The notes beneath the pieces are model-generated. The model made no database searches. It was not told the origin of the DNA and was given only the letters and a program-made list of their open reading frames with translations. Shown here one piece after another: positions 19,691-30,809 of a stretch of DNA of 64,000 nucleotides. This DNA is from Megaustenia siamemsis (taxonomy: Eukaryota; Mollusca; Gastropoda; Stylommatophora; Ariophantidae): the NCBI GenBank assembly GCA_032433765.1, contig JAVIAB010000073.1, forward strand, positions 54,349,787-54,413,786, written 5' to 3'. The stretch's first letter is position 1. Each line of letters starts with the position of its first letter. The position numbers and the translations under genes were made by a program.

Positions 19691-20539
19691 ACATCACATT
19701 ACGATTAGCCCATTCATAGGAAATGATAACTCACAATGTTTTGAACAAGATCAACATCAGTCTTTATTTTCATGTCTACAAGTCTGGGTGTAACACACAG
19801 CAATGGAATCATATCTCTGCTATACTACATTCGAATTGTGTGGGTTCGCCTAGTCAATCGATGGTGTATATGCGGACACGGCGTGAACGTCTGTCATATC
19901 TAACTTCTTTGAATGTTCTCATGTTGTATTATATCTAGCTTGACACTTGCTTGTGCAACTCAATTATCAATATTCTTAGTAATTCTGTAGACAACTCTTC
20001 TCTGGTTTATAATAACTCTATGGTTCTGGAAGTCACTGATAGATTCTATATCTCATTCTGACTCTATTACTATTCTAATGGTTCTATAAATCTGCTGATA
20101 ACTTTTAATACTTTCTAATTCACAAACTATCTACACTCCTCTGCCTTAAGGCAGGTTCTTCAATCAGCCTAACTACATCTTCCTGGTATCTCCTACACGC
20201 TACAAAAAAGTAACTCAAAGCGTCATAAAACGTCTAAGGTTGGCGTTTTTGTTGCTAGCTCTGCTCCTATTTTTTGAGCATTTTGGGTATCTGGCGTGGT
20301 CAGTACTGGGAACTCAGCCTTACAATCCTAGCACTATCGTCTCACTTATTGATTGCTTGTCAATTGCCTATCAATTAATGAGAAGTCTTGACAAACATCT
20401 GACAATTACTCCTATCAGTTGACTCCTTAAAATAAAGCTGCCCTTGATCTTTCCTGACTACCCAGATTCGTAGAAGACTTTTGATCTCGTTCACTCTCGC
20501 TGGACATCAGAGAAACAAGGAAAAAGTCAAACGAAGAGT
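19691..20539. other. 3' flank of gene 1
   Basis: AT-rich. A minus-strand AATAAA occurs at about 19760-19766 and could be the polyadenylation signal of gene 1, which would imply a 3' UTR of roughly 780 nt. Nothing else is recognised. Confidence 0.35.
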
Positions 20540-20637
20540 TTAATTTGTATATTCGATGAGAGCAGGCTGTTGAATGATTGCAGGGACATCATTTCGTCGC
20601 GGTCCATTGGTCAAATTTTTCAGGACTCTGCCATCAT
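20540..20637 (-). CDS. Gene 1 terminal exon
   Basis: The acceptor TATTGTATCCAG precedes 20637. Two nt complete a codon, then 31 codons and TAA (20542-20540). The frame reads DGRVLKNLTNGPRRNDVPAI and ends IEYTN. It has no cysteine and looks like a disordered C-terminal tail with a possible N-glycosylation site (NLT). Its phase agrees with the last antistasin-like exon. Assignment rests on phase, acceptor and position, so it is less certain than the Cys-rich exons. Confidence 0.6.
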
Positions 20638-21069
20638 CTGGATACAATAAAAATACACAATTATATTAAAATATAGAGTCCTTCTGGCTAGCAAGTCCCT
20701 TTTCTCAATAATTCTAACCTTAAATTATAACTGAAATAATAAAATAACATTACCCTTCCAGGTAATACAAATAGAAATAATTTTACTCTACAAGTAATTA
20801 ATGACACTACAAACATATTACAAGAAACAAATACAAAATATTGTGCTAAACTGGTAATCTCACCATGCAAAACCAAAAGCCGAAATCTCATCTGTCGGGC
20901 CTAGAAGTGTTGATATTGTAGTAGTGTAGTTAATGGTTAAACAAATTTACAAAACATTACCTTTGATTGGAATGAAAAAATGGGACAGAAATAAAATATA
21001 CTTTTTTTTAAAATTTCAACATTTAAATTACTTCTTTATTGCCACAGTTAAAGTGTATTCTCCTAGAAT
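20638..21069. other. Last intron of gene 1, AT-rich
   Basis: No repeat or exon is recognised in this part. Confidence 0.35.
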
Positions 21070-21350
21070 ATCATCGTCAAGTACCAGGCCTGCTGGCGTA
21101 GGTGATCACGTCTCTCCACAACTTTCGTTCTCGACAGTTATTTATCATTTCTGTTGTTGACTTTCTGCCAAGCCATTCTTTTAAGCTGTCTGGTAACTTT
21201 TCTCTTTGCTTCCCTTTATCTCTTCGCCCCTCAATTTTCCCAGTTGTTACAATATATTCGAACTGTTCTCTTCTCATTACATGGCAAAAAAAATGATGAT
21301 TGTTTCTTCCTAATATTGGAAATTGTGGCGATTCATGATTGTTCAAAGAA
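21070..21350 (-). pseudogene. LINE-B remnant: C-terminal ORF2
   Basis: It reads CHVMRREQFEYIVTTGKIEG, RRDKGKQREKLPDSLKEWLG, then ERKLWRDVITYASRPGT and stop. It is 70-80% similar by eye to the copy at 27.6 kb. Only the last ~90 codons are present. Confidence 0.8.
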
Positions 21351-22227
21351 ATTACGACGGTGGTTTTCTGTTGCCCTTCGTCGGTTTGTTTATGGTTGGC
21401 TCCGCTAGCCTTTGACTAAAAAGTCTCACCCACAAGGCAGTGGGGTTGTTTTACTTCAGGGCACTCTCCCTTATCCTTTTACACTCCCGAGTATACCTGA
21501 AGGCAGCAGGGCAGCCGCAGGTTGTACTGTTTACTGCATACAGTAGCAGCTAAAATTACCCGTCCTGACAATACAAACATTATAATGTACATCAGTTTTA
21601 TTATCTTGTCTTCATCCTCTCTTCCTCTTATATTTTTCATTCGAGGATTGCGGGAGATATAGATAGTTGTTATCGCACCCCTGACAGTCTAAACTATAAT
21701 CACGTGATTCTGTTAATGAGATTCTCTGATATTGTTCACATCGGCTTGTGTTAAATCTCAAAATTTTGTTTTAGCTCTAATCCCCATCAATGTAATATTT
21801 ATGAAGTTACCTTGAGTGACCTACACTCCACTCATTCTCGAGATTGATCTTTTTTAGGAGTGGTTTTGTGACACTGTACAATGATATGAATATTCTAGAA
21901 CAGTTAGTTTCTGTTTATATGAAGAAATGATTTACAGTTTTGAGAAATGTGACCTCGTCAGGTGGTTACATTAATTATGTTTTTACAACAGAAGCTGTAA
22001 ACATTTAGGTTACATCGTCTCTTATGATTAATTGTAATGTACCTAAACAAAATTATACTTAAAGTTATGTTTCAGAGCTGAACAAAATTTGCAAGAATAT
22101 TACAAGTGTCGTTAACTAACAACTGTGTATTAGGCAAGGTCTGTTTCAGCTTCTATACGTCACTTGTCCATCTAAATACGATCTTATTTCGAATCTCGGC
22201 TTCATTAGATTTTTATTTATGATTTAT
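21351..22227. other. Intron of gene 1, nothing recognised
   Basis: No exon or named repeat is supported. AT-rich with scattered short frames. Confidence 0.35.
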
Positions 22228-22445
22228 TTCTGCGGTAACTACCCCTGGTTTCGGCTTGAAAAGTCGATTACTTATCGATGGAAAAAAAATAAGAGTAACT
22301 TCGAAGACGGAGTTATCTGCCTGTGCGACCAGGGGCCCCTGTGCACACGGCTGCCAGTTTTAAAAAAAATGGATTAACACGTAAAATTCAGTTCCAAGTC
22401 TCCAGGGACTTCGTCAGAGTTAAAACCTGGAGAACGGGAAAAAAA
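22228..22445 (+). mobile_element. SINE-C copy, 5'-truncated
   Basis: It matches the SINE-C body from CTGCGGTAACTACCCC through GGGGCCCCTGTGCACAC to the 3' part CTTCGTCAGAGTTAAAACCTG. The tRNA-like head is missing. Confidence 0.8.
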
Positions 22446-22559
22446 ATGCACTATGATTGTTCATGTAAGGATTTGACTATAGAAACCTCTGCTTTTCCCA
22501 CTGAGCACTCCGGATCGACCAGATCATTTTCCACATTTAGACTTCTCAGTCTCTCAATA

Positions 22560-23270
22560 TATACATAATTGTCATACCTATTCTCCTCTCTTGTCTTAAG
22601 GAATGAAGAACTTGGCGATGTCCTCTTCGTCAAGTGTAAGGCCTCACTCAGTGCCAGAGCTGTCAGCGAACTTATCACTCCTTTACTTCCATGTACACCA
22701 GCGCGCGCAGGACAGTACACCCAGGTTAATGCGTTCACTTTAGAGTCGTCGAAGAGCTGCATCCACCCCTGCCGCAGACACCATCTGTCAATCTTCTGTA
22801 GCATACTTTGCGAATCAGTTACTAAGACTGCATGATCCACGTTCTATGTAACCAGTCATGTTATCGCCGTTGTTTCTGCTCCATTCTCATGCTGGATAAC
22901 GCAATGCTACACTTGCCATATTCCTTAGTCACTTTCCCTGCCATGTTGGTTTGCCACAAAACCGCAAACACTGCTCTGTCCGCTGGATAAAGAACTATCC
23001 GTGTAGATGATCGGATCCTGAGGTGATGACATGTATTCGATGGATTCCCTCAATACGACCTCGGTAGCTCCATAGGCCCAGTTGCAATACTCCTTGTCGA
23101 GCTGAATAATTACTACTGAATGTTGCACAAGGGTATAGACAAAAAAAACGTAATATAACAAAAGTTGGCATCAGCATGATTTTAGAGCCAATAGCATTGA
23201 TTTGATCTTCCCATACAGGTTTAAGCTTTGCTATAGCTGTTGTAATCTTCTCTGTTCTAGCCATATATTT
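22560..23270 (-). pseudogene. LINE-C type remnant with RNase H domain
   Basis: Minus-sense order: ITTAIAKLKPVWEDQINAIG near 23250, then PQDPIIYTDSSLSSG (first RNase H Asp) near 23000. HAVLVTDSQSMLQKIDRW follows near 22830 (second Asp), then WVYCPARAGVHG near 22710 (the WVPGHxGxxGN motif). These are in at least two frames and stop codons intervene, so it is dead. The RNase H catalytic pattern is clear despite decay. Confidence 0.75.
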
Positions 23271-23438
23271 CAGGTATTATAGGATGTTAATAAACTGCAT
23301 CTTTGTGTTGAAGGCATCGCTTTGTGTTTTAGGAGAGCGTTTAAGTGTGCCAAACTGTGTTTGATGTACAGACTTCAATAAACACTACCTAAACATGTTA
23401 CTTTTATAGGTTTCGCATATATTTGTCGATGTTTTTAC

Positions 23439-23528
23439 CTTTGGCCTTGCATTGGCACACTGGACACCACGGTGTGTCCACCTTCGGGCCACCAGTACAT
23501 GACACTTTGCAAAGTCGTTTACAAAGAT
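23439..23528 (-). CDS. Gene 1 antistasin-like exon 3 of 3
   Basis: Acceptor TTTGCAG before 23528, donor GTAAAAAC from 23438. The exon is 90 nt: 2 nt, 29 codons, 1 nt. It reads LCKRLCKVSCTGG and then PWCPVCQCKAK. Cysteine spacing is C-x3-C-x3-C-x10-C-x2-C-x-C, identical to the two upstream sister exons. The closing CPVCxC is characteristic of antistasin-type protease-inhibitor domains. The Trp before CP replaces the Gly of the other two. Confidence 0.82.
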
Positions 23529-24149
23529 CTGCAAATGAATAGTGTTAAAACATGTAATGATCGTATTGGATGGAGTGAATATATTGAAATAGTGATGATA
23601 GCCTTAAAGGTTAAAATAGAAATACGGCAATTGGTGGTGGGGTATTCATAAAATGTGAGACTACTGTAGACCAGACGATAGGGATGACAGCAAAACTATA
23701 GATAACAAAAATGGTGTTGTGATAGTTGTACGTAGGTTCTGTTTTTCTCATTATGTACATAATATATATACATACATATATTACCATCCAACAGGACAAA
23801 TGAGGTCTACAAGACATCACTTTTGTCCAACTCTTCAATTATGTTTTTTTTTGTCACCTGTTTATTTATTTAACTCAATGCATAATCTGTATCAATATAT
23901 ACTGATCTCTTCAGTACATTCTAACTATTCAAACATCTGCCACTTGTTAATGCACATTTCACCTCAAACCTTTAGTATAAAGTGCCATAGAAATTAAACC
24001 AGGTCTGTACTTATGTTTCAAAGACTACATCGAACTATTTCACAAAGTGCTGGATTAAGAAAAAAAAAAAACTTTAGAAAGCATTTAATTTAACAACAAG
24101 CATTCGAGAATAATGAAAGTCACATTTTCTCCTTTCTTTCAATTTTCTC
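23529..24149. other. Intron of gene 1, nothing recognised
   Basis: Between the third antistasin-like exon and the LINE-A tail fragment I see no named repeat. Confidence 0.35.
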
Positions 24150-24415
24150 TGGAGAACATGTCTTCAACGAAACGCTTTCCAAAACGTCCTGTTTCTCGCC
24201 ACTCCCTTAAGATCGTTCCATGTCTTCCTTATCCTCTTTTCTGTTTCCACATGTCTTCTCCCATAATATTTTAACCTTCCTATTTATCTCCTCCCCAGGG
24301 GATTCCAAAAAAGGATAGTCGTATAATACTCTCAGTTGACTTCCGTAGTGTGTGTCCCATCCAGCGCCATCGCCTTTGTCTTATCTCTTTGACCACTGGT
24401 ATTTGTCTGAATGAA
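24150..24415 (-). pseudogene. LINE-A type 3' fragment, diverged (copy e)
   Basis: It matches the LINE-A tail: VVKEIRQRRWRWMGHTLRKS, TESIIRLSFFGIPWG, then frame-shifted remains of the GK.WNDxKR and FVEDxCS end. It is clearly older than copies a and c. Confidence 0.75.
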
Positions 24416-24484
24416 GAACATATACTGGCAACAAAACACATCTGTAAGCAAATGTTGGAGCAGAAAAAAAACAACGTGTTATAG

Positions 24485-24887
24485 TTGTGTACTGTCGTCA
24501 GATTTATTTCATTTGTACAGACAGACATAGTGACTGACAAACAAAATGACAGACATAAAGAAAAAACGACAGACATAAAGACAAACATACAGAAATACAG
24601 ATAGACTAGTGGACAGACATATAAAAGAAAAGACTGACAGATAGAAGGACAAAGCATACAGAGACAGAAGTACATACAAAAGGACATAGAGAAAACAGAT
24701 AGTCAGAAATAGGGACAAATACATACATACATAAGACAGAAGGTCATAATGACAAAAATGCAGCAACAGAGACGAACAGACAGAAAATACACACACACAC
24801 ACACACCCACAAACACACACACACACATATTTAAGCATATGGATAGATGGAGGTCGGTGGACAGACAGACAGACAGAAGGACTGACG
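24485..24887. repeat. Degenerate GACA-rich tract
   Basis: Repeated ACAGACATA, GACAGACA and GACAAA words merge into a (CA)n patch near 24789-24828 and then (GACA)n near 24860. It leads directly into the GATA array. Confidence 0.8.
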
Positions 24888-25099
<212 letters not shown>

Positions 25100-25303
25100 T
25101 CAGTTTAATGATAATTATTATTGTGTATACCCATGTACGGCACTGTTAGATATACTGGTAGAATAACATGTTTCGTTGTGCTGTTGAGCACTGGTTTGTC
25201 GGAGAGGGATTAGGTGTCTAAACTTGTGTATAAGATAATAATTAAATAGTCGCTGTTCATAGCTGCTGTACATTGGTTTGTTTACTGTTAAGATTATTCT
25301 TAC

Positions 25304-25393
25304 TTTTGCTCTTGCACTTGCAAACTGGGCACCCAGGTAGTTCACTCTTGGAACCACTAAGGCAAGCCTTTACGCAGTGCTGCTTACAGTGAA
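25304..25393 (-). CDS. Gene 1 antistasin-like exon 2 of 3
   Basis: Acceptor TTTGCAG before 25393 and donor GTAAGAAT from 25303. It is 90 nt, phase 1 to 1. It reads HCKQHCVKACLSGSKSELPG followed by CPVCKCKSK. Same cysteine spacing as the sister exons at 26.1 and 23.5 kb. Lys-rich. Secreted domain, probably a protease-inhibitor module. Confidence 0.85.
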
Positions 25394-25519
25394 CTGCAAA
25401 TGGAAGGTGTGAACACATGTACTGTTTACATTGAAGTTTGTAAATATGACAATGATAAAATCTGTTAAGTTCTCTCAATGCAATTGGAATAAGAAAAACT
25501 ATTTCTCTCTTCGATTATC

Positions 25520-25745
25520 TTTTTCTTTATCTGTTTAAGTCCATATAAATCCCTTTTTGTAGTATAGACCACGGACACGGTCACTCTGTATATTTCTATT
25601 CTGGAGTTGTTCTCCACTTGTCTCCAAGCTAGACCAAAGTGCTTTAGGGCGTCTTTTCCATGTATTCCTGGGTCTTCCTGGCTTTTTCTTCCCCTCTTGG
25701 CTCCATGACAGTGCCCTTGTTTTGCTGTGCTGGCATAAAGTTCTC
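25520..25745 (-). pseudogene. LINE-F remnant: C-terminal ORF2
   Basis: It reads RALSWSQEGKKKPGRPRNTW, matching the (G)KRxxGRPxxTWRR motif near the ORF2 end of RTE-type LINEs. The terminal W..L...R part follows but the frame decays. It differs from LINE-A and LINE-B. Confidence 0.65.
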
Positions 25746-25961
25746 AACATGTGTGTCTAGTCCATGTGCATTTTATATTCACCTGCTGCTTGTTTGTTTT
25801 TGCTTTGTTCTTTCAAAATTAACTTTATTTCTGATCTTGTCATACCGTTTGATGTTCAGAACATTCCTCAAACATTTGTTTACGAATATTTGTAATTCTT
25901 GTTTAGTTGGTTGTTTTATTTAACATCCATACTTAATTAAATTATATATATAATTGTGGAG

Positions 25962-25998
<37 letters not shown>

Positions 25999-26022
25999 TA
26001 ATGCAGTAAACGGTGTTCTTAC

Positions 26023-26112
26023 CTTTGGGCTTGCATTTACACACTGGGCATCCAGTTATGTCTGTCTTCGAACCATTAGCACACGCCGTTTTGCAAAGTT
26101 TTTTACACGAAA
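26023..26112 (-). CDS. Gene 1 antistasin-like exon 1 of 3
   Basis: Acceptor ATTTACAG before 26112 and donor GTAAGAAC from 26022. It is 90 nt, phase 1 to 1. It reads SCKKLCKTACANGSKTDITG followed by CPVCKCKPK. Spacing C-x3-C-x3-C-x10-C-x2-C-x-C. The upstream neighbour 32672-32588 ends in phase 1, as needed. Confidence 0.85.
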
Positions 26113-26157
26113 CTGTAAATGAGTGGTGTTAAAGCTGTCAATCTTCACATTGGAGGT

Positions 26158-26172
26158 AACACATTTGTTGTA
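26158..26172. repeat. Target-site duplication of composite SINE (left)
   Basis: AACACATTTGTTGTA, repeated exactly at 26538-26552. Confidence 0.9.
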
Positions 26173-26537
26173 AAAAAAGTAAAGTAAAGTACCCCCCGTC
26201 ACGCCGAGTGGCGTATAGGGAAATATGGTGTTAGTGACCCTATATTTTACAGACCTTCAGCACATGATTTTTGGGGTAATGTGGTCGGTATTACGCCCGT
26301 GCTGCTTTTACTTTCCCAGAAAAAATCCGGTACCCATTTAAGGCTGGGTGAACCCGGAGCCGTCGGTTGGGATCGAACCCTACCCCGTGTAGTAGTCCAG
26401 TTCACTAACCACTGAGCTATCGCGGCTCCTACTAATTTTTAGGGAATTAGTAAAACCCAGGTGTCCTCGCCAGGGTACGAACCCCGGCTGTTGCCGTGGT
26501 AAGCCAACCGCCTATCGATTGCGCTAACCGGACACCC
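26173..26537 (-). mobile_element. Composite SINE: tRNA-like head fused to SINE-A, moved as one unit
   Basis: In the minus sense the unit begins GGGTGTCCGGTTAGCGCAAT with its own B-box GGGGTTCGTACCC and near-complementary ends (GTGTCC with GGACAC). A short AT-rich linker follows, then a complete SINE-A with its own A and B boxes. A perfect 15-bp duplication encloses the whole, so both parts were inserted in one event. The first module is tRNA-like but is probably not a functional tRNA: its T-stem has mismatches. Confidence 0.85.
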
Positions 26538-26552
26538 AACACATTTGTTGTA
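26538..26552. repeat. Target-site duplication of composite SINE (right)
   Basis: Exact copy of 26158-26172. Confidence 0.9.
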
Positions 26553-27604
26553 CTGTCAATTATTAGTTTTGTCTGCTCTGACACTGCCATAGAATATTGA
26601 GTTCCCTACACGTATTCTATTTTGTCCAACTCTCCAATTATCACTATTTCTTTCCAGCTTATTATACATGTTGACCCATTATCCGTATTAACAACTAGTG
26701 CAGAAATAAGAGAAATGACAAAGTCTATAATAAAGAGAAAACATATACTGGCCATATTATGTGAAGAGACAACAAAGATTATCAAAGCGAGCTAGCCCTC
26801 AGATCAAGATCAAGAGAGTAAACGAAATATAGATCAACCTAAAGATGGACTGAGTAAAACATTGAGGCGAGAGGCAACTACAACAGTCATCAATTCATTT
26901 GCTGAAGTTGAGAAGCGCGCCCAGAACAGGTGAAGTACAATGCAGGTCCTGTGCAAAGTGTGATACTTAATAGCAAAAACTGTTAGGCAGGGAGAGTCTA
27001 GAATTTCTGCCTTATGCGTCATCTTTAGCTCGAAAGGACACGAGATAGATAATCTGCATTTACATCTATCCTTAACTATAGCACTCTCTTTACACATCTT
27101 CTCTATCTTTCCATTTAAAAAGCTTTAGTTGATAGAATCATAAAAGTTGAACCGGATTTGTACTTTTGTAGACTATACCGAGGAATTTCACAAAGTACGA
27201 TATCATGAGATAATAACAAAATTGTAAATGTTAAAAGCAAAGATCAAACAATAAAAAAGTAAACGTATTGGTATTAAATAGCAGTCATAATAGCTAGCAA
27301 TCATTTTGAAATGTTTTACCAAATAAAGTAATGAGTTAGGCAATGTTGGGTACTATCATTAGATCTATTTAATATGTATTGTGAGTTTATATTTGGGGTC
27401 TCAGTCGCTACCTAACCCGTTATTTTCTCAATAATTCTAACACTAATAAGGATATTACAGTATGATTTGAAGATGTGCACGTTCATTGTATGGAAATGAA
27501 AAGGTTATCTGGAAAAACAATGAAGGTCAGTCTATTTTATTGGTGCTGCAAAGAAAAATGGATCGACTAGTGAATTTGTTGTACACGTAATAATATCACC
27601 ATCA
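26553..27604. other. Intron of gene 1, nothing firm
   Basis: Around 26700-26880 there is a weak, frame-broken resemblance to a LINE tail, not good enough to call. The rest is AT-rich. Confidence 0.35.
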
Positions 27605-28230
27605 TCAAATAACGGGCCTACTGGCATAGATGATCATGTCTCTCCACAACTTTTGATCTCGACAGTTTTTTATCATTTCTATTGTTAACCTTCTGCCAAG
27701 CCATTCTCTAAAGCTGTCTAGTATTTTTTCTCTTTGCTTCCCTCTGTCTCTTCGTCCCTCAATTTTTCCAGTTGTTAAAATATATTCCAGTTGTTCTCTT
27801 CTCATTACATGGCCAAAAAATGATGAATGTTTCTTCCTAATATTGGAAATTAGCTCTCTTTTTGCTTTGACCTCTTTCAGAACATTTTCATTACTCTTCT
27901 TAGCTGTCCATGGTATTCTCAACATTCTTCTGTAAAACCACATTTCTACTGACTCCAGTGATTTTCATATCTGTTGTCCTATTTTATCCACGATTCACAT
28001 TCATATGTCAAGACAGGCTCTACATACCATTTAAGAACTCTTTTTCTTGTTTCTATTGTCAAAAATGGAGTGCATAGTATCTTCCTCATTTTTTGGAAAG
28101 CTGCTTTTGCCTGAACCATTCTATATCTCACCTCTGTTGTACATGTTCCGTATGAGGTTAACATAGTTCCCAAGTATTTAAATTAATTTACCAGTTTTAA
28201 TATTGTTCCACTTGTCTTTATTTTGCACTG
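27605..28230 (-). pseudogene. LINE-B remnant, longest copy
   Basis: From 28190 down, the frames read MVQAKAAFQKMRKILCTPFL, RKRVLKWYVEPVLTYECESW, then after a frame change MWFYRRMLRIPWTAKKSNEN, FFGHVMRREQLEYILTTGKI, RRDRGKQREKILDSFREWLG and LWRDMIIYASRP. This covers the region after the RT catalytic site to the ORF2 end. The catalytic core itself is absent. It is the reference copy for the other LINE-B pieces. Confidence 0.85.
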
Positions 28231-28424
28231 AGGTGATGTCTTTTCCTTTGTTGTTAGTAATAGCAAAAGTAATAACATAATGAAGCTAAAGAAAGTATTC
28301 GAGTTGTCTACGTATTTTTTTAAAAAAACATGAAATGCAACAACTCATCACGTCCTGGCCTCCTCAAGTTTCCAAACCATCCGTCCGTCGCTGGTGTGTA
28401 GTACCTGCAATTTTCACAGGATCG

Positions 28425-28693
28425 CTGTTAAATGGTAAAGCCACAGGACCAGATGAAATTCCTTCGGAAGTCATCAAAGCAGATATTAACACCTCTACCA
28501 AGATGTTACATGATCTGTTGGATAAAATTTGGGAGAGGGAAGAAATACCCAAGGACTGCAAAGAAGGTTATATGGTCAAACTAATAAGAAAGGACGTTTA
28601 CAGGAGTGCACAAAATGTAGCGGTATTAAGCTACTATCAGCTATTATGATCAGAGAATCATAAAAGCGGTCATAGAGAACGTTTGAGAGATAA
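28425..28693 (+). pseudogene. LINE-A copy b, 5' segment (split by a SINE)
   Basis: It reads NGKATGPDEIPSEVIKADIN, MLHDLLDKIWEREEIPKDCK and a decayed form of the N-Y-R-G-I-M-L-L motif. This is the N-terminal reverse transcriptase region missing from copies a and c. It continues at 29047 after the inserted SINE-C. Confidence 0.85.
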
Positions 28694-28701
28694 ACAAGCA
28701 G
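28694..28701. repeat. Target-site duplication of nested SINE-C (left)
   Basis: ACAAGCAG, repeated at 29047-29054. It falls within the codons for the Q-A-G-F motif of LINE-A. Confidence 0.7.
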
Positions 28702-29046
28702 GGTTTTCTTTTAAATTTTTATTATTTTGCGTTCGCCAGCTTTTTACCTCTGATGAAGTCCTTAGAGACTAGGAACTTAATTGTGTGTGTTAATGCGTTT
28801 TTCACTGGCAGCCGTGTGCACAGAGGTCCCTCGCCGCACAGGCAGATAAATCCGTCTTCGGAGGTACTCATACTTTTTCCTTCCATGAGTAATTGACGTT
28901 TCAAGCCGGGCCTCACTGCTGAGACCAGGGGTGATTGCCACAGTGAAACATCATTAATAAAAATCCTAACTGGTGCAGCCGGGATTTGAAACCATAACCT
29001 CTCTGTTTCAAGGCCAGCGTTTTGCCTCGAGACCAACCAGTCCCCC
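28702..29046 (-). mobile_element. SINE-C inserted in LINE-A copy b
   Basis: Full-length SINE-C: the head (minus) begins near 29046 and the B-box complement GGGATTTGAAACC lies at about 28980. The 3' end near 28727 is followed by an AT-rich tail. The LINE reading resumes on both sides, which proves nesting and gives relative age. Confidence 0.88.
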
Positions 29047-30236
29047 ACAAGCAGTTGTAGGAAGAACAGATCATTTGCTGATCAAATAACTGCCCTACAT
29101 ATATTAGTTTTAAAAAGTTTAGAACTACAGTCCCCACTATATTGGATTCATAGATTACAAAAAGGCATTTGATAGTTTAGACAGAGGAATGCTTTGGAAG
29201 TTGCTGAGTCATTACGGAATCCCCACAAAGATTATTAACCTGATAAGAACAATGTATGAAGGAATGAAATGTAGTGTGGTGCATGAAGGGCGGTTTACAG
29301 AAGCATTTAAACTAAGAACAGGAGTATGGCAGGGATGCCTTCTATCTCTATTTCTCTTTCTACTGCGCAGAGAGGTGGGATTTGAAAATAACTCAAAACA
29401 ACAGAAATGGAATCCAGTGGTCACTGACCAAGCAACATGATGATTTAGACTTTGCTGAATATATAGCTCTCCTATCACACAACCATCAACATATGCAAGA
29501 TAAAATGAGCATACTTGAAGAGAGATCACAACAGATGGGACTGAAAAATAAATAGAGACCAATATTATGAGAATTAATACAGTTGGCAGTAACCAAATAA
29601 AACTAAGAGAAATACCTCCACTAGGCGTACAATCTTATATATATCTGGACAGTAATATAAACAAAGAGGGAGGAACAGAAAATGATACCAAAATAAGGAA
29701 ATCAAAAGCAAGAGGAGCTTTTGTTGCACTGTAAAACATATGGAAGTCCAATGAAATTAAGTTAAATACTAAAATAAACATTTTCAACTCCAATGTTAAG
29801 TCAATCTTATTTTATTGCCGTGAAACATGGAGAACAACAAAAATGACAACATGAAGATACAGACTTTCATTAATGGATGCTTACGCAGAATAAAAGGATG
29901 GAAATGGCAGGACAAAATCACTAACATAGAACTATGGAAATGTAGCAGTCAAATACCAGTGGATAAAGAGATACAGCGAAGACGATGGCGCTGGATAGGA
30001 TACACACTGAGGAAGCCAACTGCGAGTATTACACAACAAGCCCTTTTTTGGAATCCCCAGGGAAAAAGACAAAGAGGAAGACCAAGGAATTCTTGAAGAA
30101 GACAAGTGGAAGAAGAGACAAAGATGATGGGGAAGACATGGAATGATTTTAACAGAATAGCAAGAAACATAACAGCTAGTAAAGTGTTTGTTGAAGAACT
30201 ATGCTCCACAGGGAGCAGAAAGGTAGAAGAAGAAGC
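29047..30236 (+). pseudogene. LINE-A copy b, 3' segment
   Basis: It resumes with a form of FRKNRS.ADQITAL, then FDSLDRGMLWKLLSHYGIPT, RTGVWQGCLLSLFLF, DLDFAEYIALLSH, and ends KRQRGRPRNS near 30095 and FVEELCSTGS near 30220. The catalytic FADD is changed to FAEY and there are stops, so the copy is inactive. It ends in GGTAGAAGAAGAAG as in copy a. Confidence 0.88.
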
Positions 30237-30800
30237 TGGAAAATGTATTTTTATACTTTGGATGAGAGTGTTTAGTGGCAAAATTGAAGATATTCCGGGT
30301 TCTGTAACAAGTGAGACACACTTTACTAACAGTCACAAAGGACATGCCTGGAATATTAGTCGCTGACCATATAATAACCAACTTGAAGTATGTGCCGATG
30401 ATATGAGCTTAATTTCCAAGAGTAGAACTCCTGATTTATTGACATGAAGTGACGGACAGTCAAATTAAGGGTCTTAGCCTGAACAGTAAAACGACAAATG
30501 AAATGGTCGCAGCAAAGGAAAAGACTTCCTCGATATCGATATGTTCAACTGAAGTAAATTGGGCAATATTAAAATAAATTAATAAATCACGTGTTGAATG
30601 TCACTGTACAACAGAGCCGGAATGCAGAATAGATAAGGAAAAGGCTATTTTCCCAGGAGTGAAAAGACATCATGAAACTAATTTAAAGACAATTGGAATA
30701 AGAAAACTCGTTCTTCAGCATTATGTAGAACACATTTTGAATAATTGGAGTGAATCATGGACAATAAAAAAAACAACATGCAGGAAAATTGTTGTAGATA
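30237..30800. other. Intron of gene 1, nothing firm
   Basis: AT-rich DNA. Short frames have no recognised domain. Confidence 0.35.
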
Positions 30801-30809
30801 AATTAAATT
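30801..30809. repeat. Target-site duplication of LINE-A copy c (left)
   Basis: AATTAAATT, repeated at 32033-32041. It is AT-rich, so less decisive than the one around copy a. Confidence 0.65.

Noticed and set aside
26455..26537. A possible functional tRNA gene
   Set aside because: It has tRNA-like boxes and acceptor complementarity, but a mismatched T-stem, and it is inside a SINE insertion bounded by a target duplication.
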